Shown here: in pieces, positions 27,986 through 37,301 of the stretch | Numbering within the stretch: position 1 is the first letter of the stretch | Layout: every line of letters starts with the position of its first letter | Origin: DASQHL01 sp963843685 | GTDB lineage: Bacteria > Chloroflexota > Dehalococcoidia > DSTF01 > JACRBR01 | Assembly (NCBI GenBank): GCA_963843685.1 | Contig: CAWJLO010000006.1 | Coordinates: 1-64,000, forward strand | Direction: 5' to 3' | DNA: 64,000 bases | The notes under the pieces: generated by a model | The model's input: the letters and a program-made list of their open reading frames with translations, nothing else | Database searches by the model: none | What the model was told of the DNA's origin: nothing | Made by a program: the position numbers and the translations under genes

Positions 27986-30967
27986 ATGCAGACGCTCTTC
28001 GGTATCTCAACGGACACTCTGGCGTACGCACTCCTTTTCGTCTTCGCGGTCGCCGGCGCCGTCGTTGCCCTCGCCGCCCTGCGTAACCGCGTGTTCCTCC
28101 GGCTTGGTGTGCGCAACGTCTGGCGACGCCGCTCCCGCACCTTCCTCATCGTCATCGGCCTCATGCTCGGCACCGCGCTCATCTCCGCCGCCTTGAACAC
28201 CGGCGACACGCTCTCGCACAGCGTCCGCACCGCCGCCATACGGTCCCTCGGCAACACGGATGAACTCGTCGCGCTGAAGGGTGTGTCGGGGACGCAGTTC
28301 GGCGTCTTCACCGTGGTCGACTACTTCGATCAGGGGGCTGTGAGCAACGTCCGCGACGCCGCCGACGCCTCTGGTCTCGTCGACGGCGTGGCGCCCGCCA
28401 TCATCGAGCAGATCGCCGTACAGGACGTCACGAGCCGCCAGACCGAGGCGCAGATCGGCCTCTTCGCGACCGATCCGGCCCAGATGAAGGGCTTCGGCAC
28501 CATCTCTCTCGCCGGCGGAGGCTCCGCGTCGCTCGCCGATCTCGCCGACGGTGAGCTGTACCTGAACCAGAACGGCGCCGACGATCTCGACGCGCACGCG
28601 GGCGATGAGATGACAGTCTACGCCGGCGGCCGCCTGCAAACGATGCACGTGAAGGACATCGTGAAGTACGACGGCACCGGCACGGACGGCCCCGCCATCC
28701 TCCTCCCGCTCTCCGCCGCGCAGAAGCTGGTCGGCCGCGAGGGCCGCATCAACCACGTGCTCATCTCCAACGTCGGCGGCGTCGGCGCCACGGACCGCGT
28801 CGTCAAGGCCCTGGAGCCCGGCCTGTCGGCCGCCGGACTGGAGATCACGCCGACGAAGCAGGACGCGCTCGACACCGCGGACCAGATCGGGAACCAGATC
28901 ATGGTCACGTTCACGACGTTCGGGACGTTCTCGGTCGTCGCCGGCGTCCTCCTCATCTTCCTCATCTTCGTGATGCTCGCCGCCGAGCGGAAGACGGAGA
29001 TGGGCGTCTCACGCGCCGTCGGCACGCAGCGCACCAACCTCGTGCAGATGTTTCTGTTCGAAGGCGTCGCATACGACCTCGCCGCGGCCGCCGTCGGCGC
29101 GCTGCTCGGCGTCGCCGTCGCCTACGTGATGGTCCTCATCATGGCGGCCGCCCTCGCGAGCTTCGGCTTCAAGCTCGAGCACGACCTCCGCCTCTCGAGC
29201 ATGATCATCGCGTACACGCTCGGCGTCCTCATTACGCTCGCCGTCGTCACGGTGTCGGCATGGCAGGTCAGCGTGCTCAACATCGTGCGTGCGATCCGCA
29301 GCCTGCCCGAACCCGTCGTCCGGGGCGGTGGCCGCGGCAGCCTCGTCATCGGCGGCATAGCGTACGCGTTCGGCGCGCTCCTGATCTATGCCGGCATCGC
29401 CGCCACGCAGGCCGCAACCTTCCACCTGGGCGTCTCGCTCATCTTCATCGGCACGATCCCCGTCCTCCGGGCGTTGCACGCGCCTGAGCGCGCGGCATAC
29501 ACGGTCCCCGCGGCGGCGCTCACGATCTGGTGGCTGATGCCCTTCTTCGTCACCGAGTCGTTCCTCCCGGCGATGTCCAAGGACTTCCAGATCTTCATCC
29601 TCAGCGGCCTCATGGTCGTGACGGGCGCGACATGGGTGATCATGTTCAACTCCGACCTGATCCTGCACGGGGCCATGGCGCTCTTCGGCCGCATCCGCTG
29701 GATTGCGCCGATGCTCAAGGCCGCCATCGCCTATCCGCTCAGCAGCCGCTTCCGCACCGGCGCCGCGCTCGCCATGTTCACGCTGGTCGTCTTCACCCTC
29801 GTCGTCATGTCCACCGTCATCCAGTCGGTCAACGGCGTCATCGATGACAAGCAGACCTTCGGTGGCGGCTACGACATCCGCGCCACGACCGCGCCCATCA
29901 GCCCCATCAACAACCTCGAAGCCGCCATCGAGCAGCAGCCGGACTTGAACGCCGCCGACTTCGTGAATACCGGCGCCGGTTCCACGCTCGCGCTCAAGGT
30001 CCGCCAGGTTGGCGCCGGCGACAAGTACTACGACTACATCGTCCGTGGCTTCGACGACTCGTTCCTCGAAAACAACCAGTTCGGCTTCGCGTTGATGGCC
30101 CCCGGTTACACCAGCGCCCGCCAGGTCTGGCAGGCCGTCGAGGACAACCCGGACCTCGCCGTCCTCGACGCCTACCCTGTCCCGCGCCGCACGAACTACA
30201 ACGGCGGCCCGGCGACCATCGACTTTCAGCTCAGCGGCTTCTATCTGGAGAGCAACAAGCTGCCACCGCTGCAGCTCGAAGTCTTGGACCCGCAGACCAA
30301 CGTGACGCGCACGCTCACCGTGATCGGGGTGCTCAACGACCTTGCGTCACAAGAGGCCACGCTCGGCGTCACCACCTCCGAGCGGTCCGCCCTCGCCGCG
30401 TATGGCGTCCGCGCGCAGCCGACGACGCACTTCGTGAAGCTCGCCCCCGGCATCGACGCGACGGCCGCCGCGAAGTCACTGGAGTCCGCGTTCCTCGCCA
30501 ACGGGATGCAGGCGAACACCTTCCAGTCGGAGCTGGACGACGTGATGGCGACGCAGCACGCCTTCACCTACATCCTGGAAGGGTTCATGGGGCTCGGCTT
30601 GATCGTCGGCGTGTGCGCCCTCGGCGTCATCAGTGCCCGTGCGGTCGTCGAGCGGCGTCAGGAGATCGGCGTGCTGCGCTCGCTCGGCTTCCAGCAGGGC
30701 ATGGTGCAAATCGCCTTCCTGCTCGAGTCGTCGTTCATCTCGCTGCTCGGCATCCTGCTCGGGATCGTGCTCGGCCTGATCGTCGCCTTCAACGTCGTGC
30801 TCGACTACAGGAATACCCCCGGCTGGGGGTCCATGACGTTCGCCGTGCCGTGGCTCACGCTCGGCCTCGTCTTCTTCATCGTCTACGCCGGCTCCATCGT
30901 CGCCACGCTGCTGCCGGCCCGGCAGGCATCGCGCGTCTATCCAGCGCAGGCGCTCCGGTACGAATAG
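27986..30967 (+). CDS. FtsX-type ABC transporter permease (MacB-like)
   Basis: This 993-residue membrane protein has an N-terminal helix, a large extracytoplasmic domain (about residues 70-300) and a first FtsX block with GVSRAVGTQRTNLVQMFLFEG. A middle group of helices follows. A second ectodomain (about 620-860) and a second FtsX block with IGVLRSLGFQQGMVQIAFLLES complete it. This duplicated layout is typical of LolC/YknZ-like permeases in Gram-positive-type or monoderm lineages, which move lipids or peptides across or out of the membrane. It works with the ATPase at 26891. Confidence 0.9.
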   Translation: MQTLFGISTDTLAYALLFVFAVAGAVVALAALRNRVFLRLGVRNVWRRRSRTFLIVIGLMLGTALISAALNTGDTLSHSVRTAAIRSLGNTDELVALKGVSGTQFGVFTVVDYFDQGAVSNVRDAADASGLVDGVAPAIIEQIAVQDVTSRQTEAQIGLFATDPAQMKGFGTISLAGGGSASLADLADGELYLNQNGADDLDAHAGDEMTVYAGGRLQTMHVKDIVKYDGTGTDGPAILLPLSAAQKLVGREGRINHVLISNVGGVGATDRVVKALEPGLSAAGLEITPTKQDALDTADQIGNQIMVTFTTFGTFSVVAGVLLIFLIFVMLAAERKTEMGVSRAVGTQRTNLVQMFLFEGVAYDLAAAAVGALLGVAVAYVMVLIMAAALASFGFKLEHDLRLSSMIIAYTLGVLITLAVVTVSAWQVSVLNIVRAIRSLPEPVVRGGGRGSLVIGGIAYAFGALLIYAGIAATQAATFHLGVSLIFIGTIPVLRALHAPERAAYTVPAAALTIWWLMPFFVTESFLPAMSKDFQIFILSGLMVVTGATWVIMFNSDLILHGAMALFGRIRWIAPMLKAAIAYPLSSRFRTGAALAMFTLVVFTLVVMSTVIQSVNGVIDDKQTFGGGYDIRATTAPISPINNLEAAIEQQPDLNAADFVNTGAGSTLALKVRQVGAGDKYYDYIVRGFDDSFLENNQFGFALMAPGYTSARQVWQAVEDNPDLAVLDAYPVPRRTNYNGGPATIDFQLSGFYLESNKLPPLQLEVLDPQTNVTRTLTVIGVLNDLASQEATLGVTTSERSALAAYGVRAQPTTHFVKLAPGIDATAAAKSLESAFLANGMQANTFQSELDDVMATQHAFTYILEGFMGLGLIVGVCALGVISARAVVERRQEIGVLRSLGFQQGMVQIAFLLESSFISLLGILLGIVLGLIVAFNVVLDYRNTPGWGSMTFAVPWLTLGLVFFIVYAGSIVATLLPARQASRVYPAQALRYE

Positions 30968-30996
30968 CCGCCCAGGTCGCAGGGAGGGATCCAGCC

Positions 30997-31320
30997 ATGA
31001 CAGAATTACAGGCGCAGGTGAGCCAGGCGTTCCGCGCGTTCCTCAAGGAGGCTCCCGAACAGGCCGAGGCCTGGATGGCGACGGTCCGCGCCCTCGACGA
31101 GACCACCGCACTCGATCCGAAGACCGAAGCGCTCGCCTACCTCGCCGTCCTCGCGGTCCAGCGTCTCGAAGGCGGCATCGCCCTCCACACGACGCTCGCG
31201 AAGCAGGCCGGCGCCACCCGCAACGAAGTCATCAGCGCCGTGCTCGTCGGCCTGCCCGCCGCGGGCAACGTCGTGACGCAGGTCCTCCCCGCCGTGCTCG
31301 CCGCGTACGACGCCGAGTAG
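30997..31320 (+). CDS. Carboxymuconolactone decarboxylase-like (AhpD-fold) protein
   Basis: A 107-residue helical protein with the CMD/AhpD pattern TEALAYLAVLAVQRLEGGIALHTTLAKQAGATRNEV. The usual CxxC redox motif is missing; the position before the conserved His reads EGGIALH, so peroxidase or disulfide reductase activity is unlikely. ATG 30997 has a GGGAGGGA ribosome site and follows the permease gene by 29 bases. A strong terminator follows at 31389. Confidence 0.75.
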   Translation: MTELQAQVSQAFRAFLKEAPEQAEAWMATVRALDETTALDPKTEALAYLAVLAVQRLEGGIALHTTLAKQAGATRNEVISAVLVGLPAAGNVVTQVLPAVLAAYDAE

Positions 31321-31388
31321 CCCGGCGACCCGTCGCTCCCACGGGCCCGAGTGCCGAAACCTGTCGTTCGAAGCGTTTCGGACAGCCG

Positions 31389-31418
31389 GAGGGGCGATCG
31401 CCGTAACGATCGCCCCTC
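31389..31418. terminator. Terminator of the MacB-like operon
   Basis: GAGGGGCGATCG (31389-31400) and CGATCGCCCCTC (31407-31418) form a perfect 12-bp stem with loop CCGTAA. It separates the operon from the convergent beta-helix gene and may work in both directions. Confidence 0.8.
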
Positions 31419-31488
31419 TCGTGACTCACTTGCGGTTCGAGTCCGCCGGATTACGCGCGACGCTCGCGCCCAACCCGGCATTGCACCC

Positions 31489-34400
31489 TTAACAGTGGTA
31501 GCCGAGCTGGAACTGCTTGAACGCGAGCTGTGCGTCGGACGCGCTCACAACTCCGTCGGGCGCTCCGCTGTGACCCGGCCCCACGACGCTCCTGTCGTAC
31601 TCAATACCGTCCTTGATGCCGTTGTTGTTCAAGTCCTGTTCGTACGCAGTGGTGCCGGTGTGCGCCCCAGCCTTGAAGTAGGCGAATATCGCCTGACTGT
31701 CCGACGCGCTCACGACGTTGTCCTTGAACACAACCAGCGGGTTCGCCGCGGCGATCAACGCCGGCACCGGCACCGAATAGAAGTCCCACGGATCGTTCGG
31801 GTCCAACACTGCCGCGTACGACGTCACCTCGTGCCCATCACCGCACCCGTCACCGTCCGTGTCAGGGTTCTGCCAGTCCGTATGATAGATGTTGACCTCA
31901 TCGACGTCCGTCAGTCCGTCACCGTCGGTGTCAGCTGTGAGCGAGCAGCCCGCGACCGGCGCGGTGAGGTACCCGCTCGCGTCGATGGTCGAGCCGTCAC
32001 CGGGGATGATCGCGTCACCGTGCCCGGTCGGCGTTGGCCCGTCCACCGCGCCCCACCAGTTTCCGGTTGCATTCACCTTAGGTCCGACCAACGCGCCCGT
32101 CGTGAAGACTCCTGCCCCGAAGTTGTTGGCCAGGCAGTTCGCGTTGAACGCATTAGTCGCCGGCGCGCTGGCGGTGAAGTCGACCACTACCCCGTGGTCG
32201 TTCAGGCGAATCGCATTGCCGGTGACAGAGTTGTTCGACGAGCCGTCGTACACATACATCCCCGTCGAGCCCGGCTGACCGATGATGGTGTTGCCGGTGT
32301 AGGTGCCGTTCGAACTGGCATCGACGAAGATCGCCGTGTCACGCGTGGCCGAGAACTGGTTGCCCGTGACGACTGCACCGTCCGTGCTCTCCACGAACAG
32401 TCCTTCCTGGTTGTCGTGCACGTTGTCGCCGCTCACGGTTGCGGCGGTCGCCTGGTACAGCAGGATGCCCGTCGCTACGTCGGAAGTTCCCGTGTAGTCG
32501 TTTCCGCTGATCTCAGTCCCCGTAATGCTGCCCTGGGCTCCGAACCCGATCTGGACGCCATTTTGGGCGATCAACGATGTCGCGCCGGCTCCCGTGACCT
32601 GGCCGCCGCTCACGTTAGCCGTGAGCCCGTCTCCGTTGAGTGCCATCCCGTTCTTCTGGTAGTCGTTGATCGTGGCGTCGGTCACGTCGATCGTCCTCGC
32701 CACCGAATCGTCATTGAACGCGTACAGCGCCACGCCGTGCTGGTCGCCGTTGAGCGGCGTCTCACGCACGTGGACGATGGTCGTGTTCGACACGGATCCG
32801 CCGGCGTTGTAGAACGCGATGCCTTCCAGCCGGTAGTTCGCGTTCCCTACACCGTTTGCATCGACCGTCAGGTGCGAGATTGCGACGCCCGTCGCGTGAA
32901 CGTACACCACCGGCTTGTTCGGACTGCTCGTCGTGAACTTCGTCGCCAGCAACGCCGGAGACTTGATCGTTGTGCTGCCCTCGCCTGCGCCGTTCAGCGT
33001 GATCTGCTTGCCGATGTCCACCTGCTCGTTGAAGGTGCCGGCAAGGGCGTTGATCGTGTCTCCCGGAGAGGCGAGATCCACGGCCTTCTGAATGCAGGTG
33101 CCATCGCACACCGCGGGGCCCGCGATCCACGTCATCGGCGACGCCATCTGGAAGCCCGGCGCGGCCGACGCATCGGTGCCGATCCCCAGCCACGGACTGA
33201 ACGGAATCCCGTTCGAGACGCTATTGCCCGTCCCCGCAGGGTTCGACGCGTTCGTCGGCCCGCTGGCCGTACCCCACCAGTCACCCAACATCTTCACCGC
33301 GTACGTGCCGCTGCCGCTCGTCGTGGCGCCCGTGCCCGTGTTGCCGTAGATCGCGTTGCCCAGGTTGTCTACCGTGAGCGTGTAGCCGGTCTCCGACTCG
33401 TAGTACACCCCGTCGTCATTGCCCGTGATGATGTTGCCCGTCAGGGTCGCCTCTACGTTTGCCGATCCAAACCCGAACAGGTTGGTCGTGATGTAGACGC
33501 CCGTGCTGCCCGCTGCGCCAGTCACCTCGTTGTCCTGGAAGAGCGTGCCAACGGGCACGAACGACCCGGTAGCGGCCAGGCCGACCGCGCAGTTCGTGAT
33601 GATGTTGCGCTTCACCGTCGGCTGGATGTACGGCACGAACGTCCAGACGCCGAAACCACCCGCTGTGCAGTCGCTCACATTGTTGCCGTCCAGCAGGTCG
33701 GCCGAGCCACCGCCGTCGCCGGCATTGTCCGTGTGGACGCCGCTGGCAGATGCCGTAATCACATTGTTCAGGATGGACGTGCCGCGCGAGTGGTTCGCAG
33801 AAATCGCGTCGCCCGCGTCCGACACGGTGTTGTTCGCGAAGGTGCCGGAGCCGCCGTAGTTGAACATCGCGATCGACGCCGGATCCGCTTGCACGTTCTG
33901 CACCGTGTCGTCGTGGAAGTTGAAGCCGCTGCCACCACTGCTGGCGTAGATGCCGCGCAGGTAGATGTTCTGCACCGTCACGTTGTAAGCGGTCGTGTTG
34001 TTGAACACTCCCGCGTAGTAGTCTTCGACAATCCCGTTTCGCGCATCGAGATCCGCCCCTCCGAAGACGATGCCGCTCGTCAACGACGGGTTGTCGCCAT
34101 CGAGCGTCATGTCGTGGATCGTCACGTCGCTGGCCTGGACCAGCACGATGTTGCTGGCCGCCGTCGCGCTTCCGCACAGCGAGCTCCCCGCGCACGGGTT
34201 CGGAATCGAGACCGCCGGCACTACCGTGGTGGATCCCTGCCCCGCCCCCGCGAGCGTCAGCGCCTTCGGAATCGTCACGTTCTCGGTGTATGTCCCAGCG
34301 GCGACGTTTACAGTGCCGCTCGGGGACACCTGGTTCACGCCACCCTGGATCGTCCTCTTCGGGCTCGTGGCCGTGCTGCCGTCGAACGCGTCATTCCCCG

Positions 34401-36784
34401 TCGTCGCGTTGACGTAGCAGACCGTCGTGCACTGTGGCGTGTCCTCGAAGTTGAAGATGGTCTCGGCCGAGTTCGTGCCGAATGTGAACGAGTCGATGTC
34501 CTCGGTGTAACCGTTAGAGTACGGCTCGCCCACGCGGAGGCCTACAAAGGCGTCCGTGACCCGGATCCTTGCGCTCGGATAGTCGCTGAGAATCTGCGAC
34601 CACGTCTTCAGCGTCGTGCCAGGCTCGCCCGTGATCGGCCAGGTCGCTCCGGAGTAGCCCCAGAGGGCGCCGCCCCAGTTGATCGCGTCCCACTCTTGCC
34701 ACGTGTCCTGCAGCACTGTCCCGTTCTGCGCGGGCACGAAGGACAGCCGCTTCTGCCACGTGTCGCTTCCGTCAAAGTCGACGTTGAAGTTCAGGTACGC
34801 CGAACGCGTCGAGCCGCCGCCGTTCCCCGCCGATGGGTTATAGGTCCGGAAGCGAAGCGTCGCGATATCCGCCAACGGCGTTCCACTGAACTGGTATGTC
34901 GCCAGGTTGCGACGCTGCGTCCCCGTGACGCTGATCTGCGCGCTGCCCGTGCCCAGGGGCGGAGTCCCCGGCCCTGTCACGAAACTCCCGAGCGTCGGGT
35001 CGATCGTGTCGGTCTCGTCGTTGTAGAACAGCCATCCCGTCGCCGTCATCGATGACGCCGTAACGACGGTGTTGGTCGGCGTCGGCGGTGAGCACAGCGT
35101 GCCCGCCGGCTGGAACCCCACCGCCGGCGATGTGTCCGTCCCGGAGCACTGGAACGGCACGTAGTCGATGTTCGCCGACGCGCTCCCCTTGATCTCCGGC
35201 TGGTTCCCCGGGGCTGTCGCCGATCCCCCGAAGATCACCGGGATCTGTGCCGAGTACCCCGGCTCTGTCGCCTGGGCGGTGCTCACGGCGCTCGGCAGGG
35301 TACCCCACCAGTTGTCCTCGAAGTTCTTCGGGTTAGCCGGCGGTACGGGCAGCGAACCGCCCGCCTGGCGGTCCTCCACCTGCCCGTACCAGTTGCCACT
35401 GATGTCGTTGTCACTGAACGTCGACGACGCGGCGCTCTGCACCGGTACGTTCGTGCCGCCGCTGGCGTCGAGGAAGACGATCCCGAGCGTCCAGTTGTTG
35501 GTGATGAAGTTGTTCACCACCGACGTGCTGTCCGTCTGATTCCGGAAGATCATGCCAGTCCGGTTATTGTCGATGATGTTGTTGTGAACGGAGTTGCCGT
35601 TGCTGTTGTTGACGTCGATGCCCGTCCGGTTGCCCGTGAGCTTCGAGTTCCGCAGTTCCACCGTGTTGCCCTGACCCTGCACCGCGACACCTGCCGAGTT
35701 CAGGGCACTGTTCCAGTCAACCGGGTTGTTGCCGTCCCGCGTGATGGTAAATCCGTCGATCACGACCCCACTGGCCGCGGCCTGCACTGTCGCCGAACCG
35801 CCCCCAATCGGGCCCGTGATCGTCGATACGTCGATGCCCGAGCCCAGCAGCTCCACGCCTGCCTTGTTTACCGTGACGTCTTCGTCGTACGTTCCCGCCG
35901 CGACGTGAATCGTCCCGCCGGCGCTCACTGAGGTGATCGCTGCCTGGATGGTCTGCTTGGCGTCGCCGGGCGTGTCGGCGAGCCCGGTGTTGGCGTCACT
36001 GCCGTCCGGGCGGACGTAGCAGTCCGTCGTGCAATCCCCTTCAAAGTCGTACGTGACGTCCGATCCGCTCACTCCCACAGTCAGGTCTGTCAGCGTTCCC
36101 GTCGAATCCGCTCCAACCGGAGCCGGCCTTCAACAGGAACCGCCCGTACACCTGCGCGTCAGGAAAAGCGGCCAGGATCTCGCTCCACGTGCACGGCGTG
36201 CTGATCGCACAGTTGCCGCTCGGAAGCGCGACAACCTGCGTCCCGCCGGTGCCGGAGGCGTCGGTGTGGGTCGCCCACCACTTCCCCGCGAGCGGCGACC
36301 AGGACTGCCAGCCGGAGCCAACGGTGACTGTCCCGTTCTGGTACGGCTCGAAGATCAGCCTGCCGCCGTACGCGCCGTCCGTCGTGCGGTAGCGCACGTC
36401 GAATTGAACCGCGATCGCAAGCGTCGGGCCCGGCTGATACGTCGAGTACGACATCGACGTGATGTCGGCCAGCGCCGTCCCGAAGTACGCATTGGTCGCG
36501 ATGGCCGAGTGTCCCGTCGCGCCGCCTGCCGTCGTCAACGGACCCAGCTCGACGCTGCCCGCGCCAAGCGGCGGCGTCGCAGGACCCGCGACGAGCTGAC
36601 CGGGGCTCCCGGTCGGCGTGTCGTTGTAGTCGTTCCAGAAGTACCAGCCGGTAGGCGATGAGTCGACCACCAGACTGCCCGGGCTCACCACCACCGTGGG
36701 GCCGGCGGCGCTCAACGGCGTGCTCCGCCCCAACGCCGATGCCAGCCCCAATACCACGACCAACGCGATCACATAGCGTCTCAT
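31489..36784 (-). CDS. Giant secreted beta-helix surface protein with dockerin-like C terminus (one frameshift)
   Basis: About 1,764 residues once the extra base in the CCC run at 36098-36100 is removed. After a signal peptide (MRRYVIALVVVLGLASALG) comes a beta-sandwich-like module (GWYFWNDYNDTPTGSPG), then a right-handed parallel beta-helix introduced by DCYVRPDGSDANTG. The same pair is repeated (GWLFYNDETDTIDP; VCYVNATTGNDAFDG). A third beta-helix follows (IQKAVDLASPGDTINALAG). The C terminus has calcium-binding repeats (DTDGDGLTDVDE, DTDGDGCGDGHE) and two VVSASDxQ dockerin-like repeats ending QLGYHC. It is probably cell-surface bound and carbohydrate- or matrix-related. No catalytic site was recognised. 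A long open frame on the opposite strand is a shadow. Confidence 0.85.
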
Positions 36785-37080
36785 CTCGTCGTCCTCTCCG
36801 AAACATGCTTGGGGGAAGCCCTCGGTCCTGAGATGCCGGAGACGCCACAACGCGGGCGACTCCCCCGAATCGCCCGGCGTGTGGCTTCGGCAACGATCTC
36901 TCATGCCGCCGGAGAGGCTCCGGGGCCGAGCGGATCTCAAATAAGGTCATCCCAGAACGATGGCGCGAGGGTTCACCATCAACGTATCGCTGCATCGGCA
37001 CCCGCGATGGATCGGCCGGGCCGGGGCGCACGTACCGTGCAGCATGACAACTGGGCGCGCAAGCGCGGGGACACCAGCGC
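36785..37080 (-). promoter_or_regulatory. Long structured 5' leader of the beta-helix gene
   Basis: About 300 transcribed nucleotides precede the start codon. On the minus strand CTCGG (36926-36930) can pair with CCGAG (36821-36825). Inside, TGAGA/TCTCA and TGCCG/CGGCA extend the helix. A GCCACA (36880-36885)/TGTGGC (36844-36849) hairpin with inner GGGCGA/TCGCCC forms the tip. CCGGAG/CTCCGG with a 3-base loop (36909-36923) makes a side hairpin. It looks like a cis-regulatory RNA, but it matches no riboswitch class I can name. Confidence 0.5.
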
Positions 37081-37086
37081 GACGCG

Positions 37087-37115
37087 ATACTAGACCTCGC
37101 GGCCCCTACTGTCAA
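37087..37115 (-). promoter_or_regulatory. Promoter of the beta-helix surface protein gene
   Basis: Minus-strand TTGACA (37110-37115) and TAGTAT (37087-37092) with exactly 17 bases between them. Almost consensus. The remaining 37116-37301 shows nothing recognisable. Confidence 0.8.
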
Positions 37116-37301
37116 CGACTATTTCAATTATTGAGGAACTACTTTGCTTACCGAGGAAGTACCGCCGTGTCCTGAGCGCTCACCGGCAGGATCTACCACG
37201 CGAATATTTACTGTACGTCTTCTCGAAAGATTTGATGGTTCCAATGCGTCTGCCGTACGCGTCTGGCTCTGAGCAACGACTCAGCCGGCCCAGCCATGAG
37301 G

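Noticed and set aside
31351..35055. Long plus-strand open frame of about 1,230 codons
   Set aside because: It is the antisense shadow of the beta-helix surface protein, is rich in Arg/Val/His, and shows no domain.
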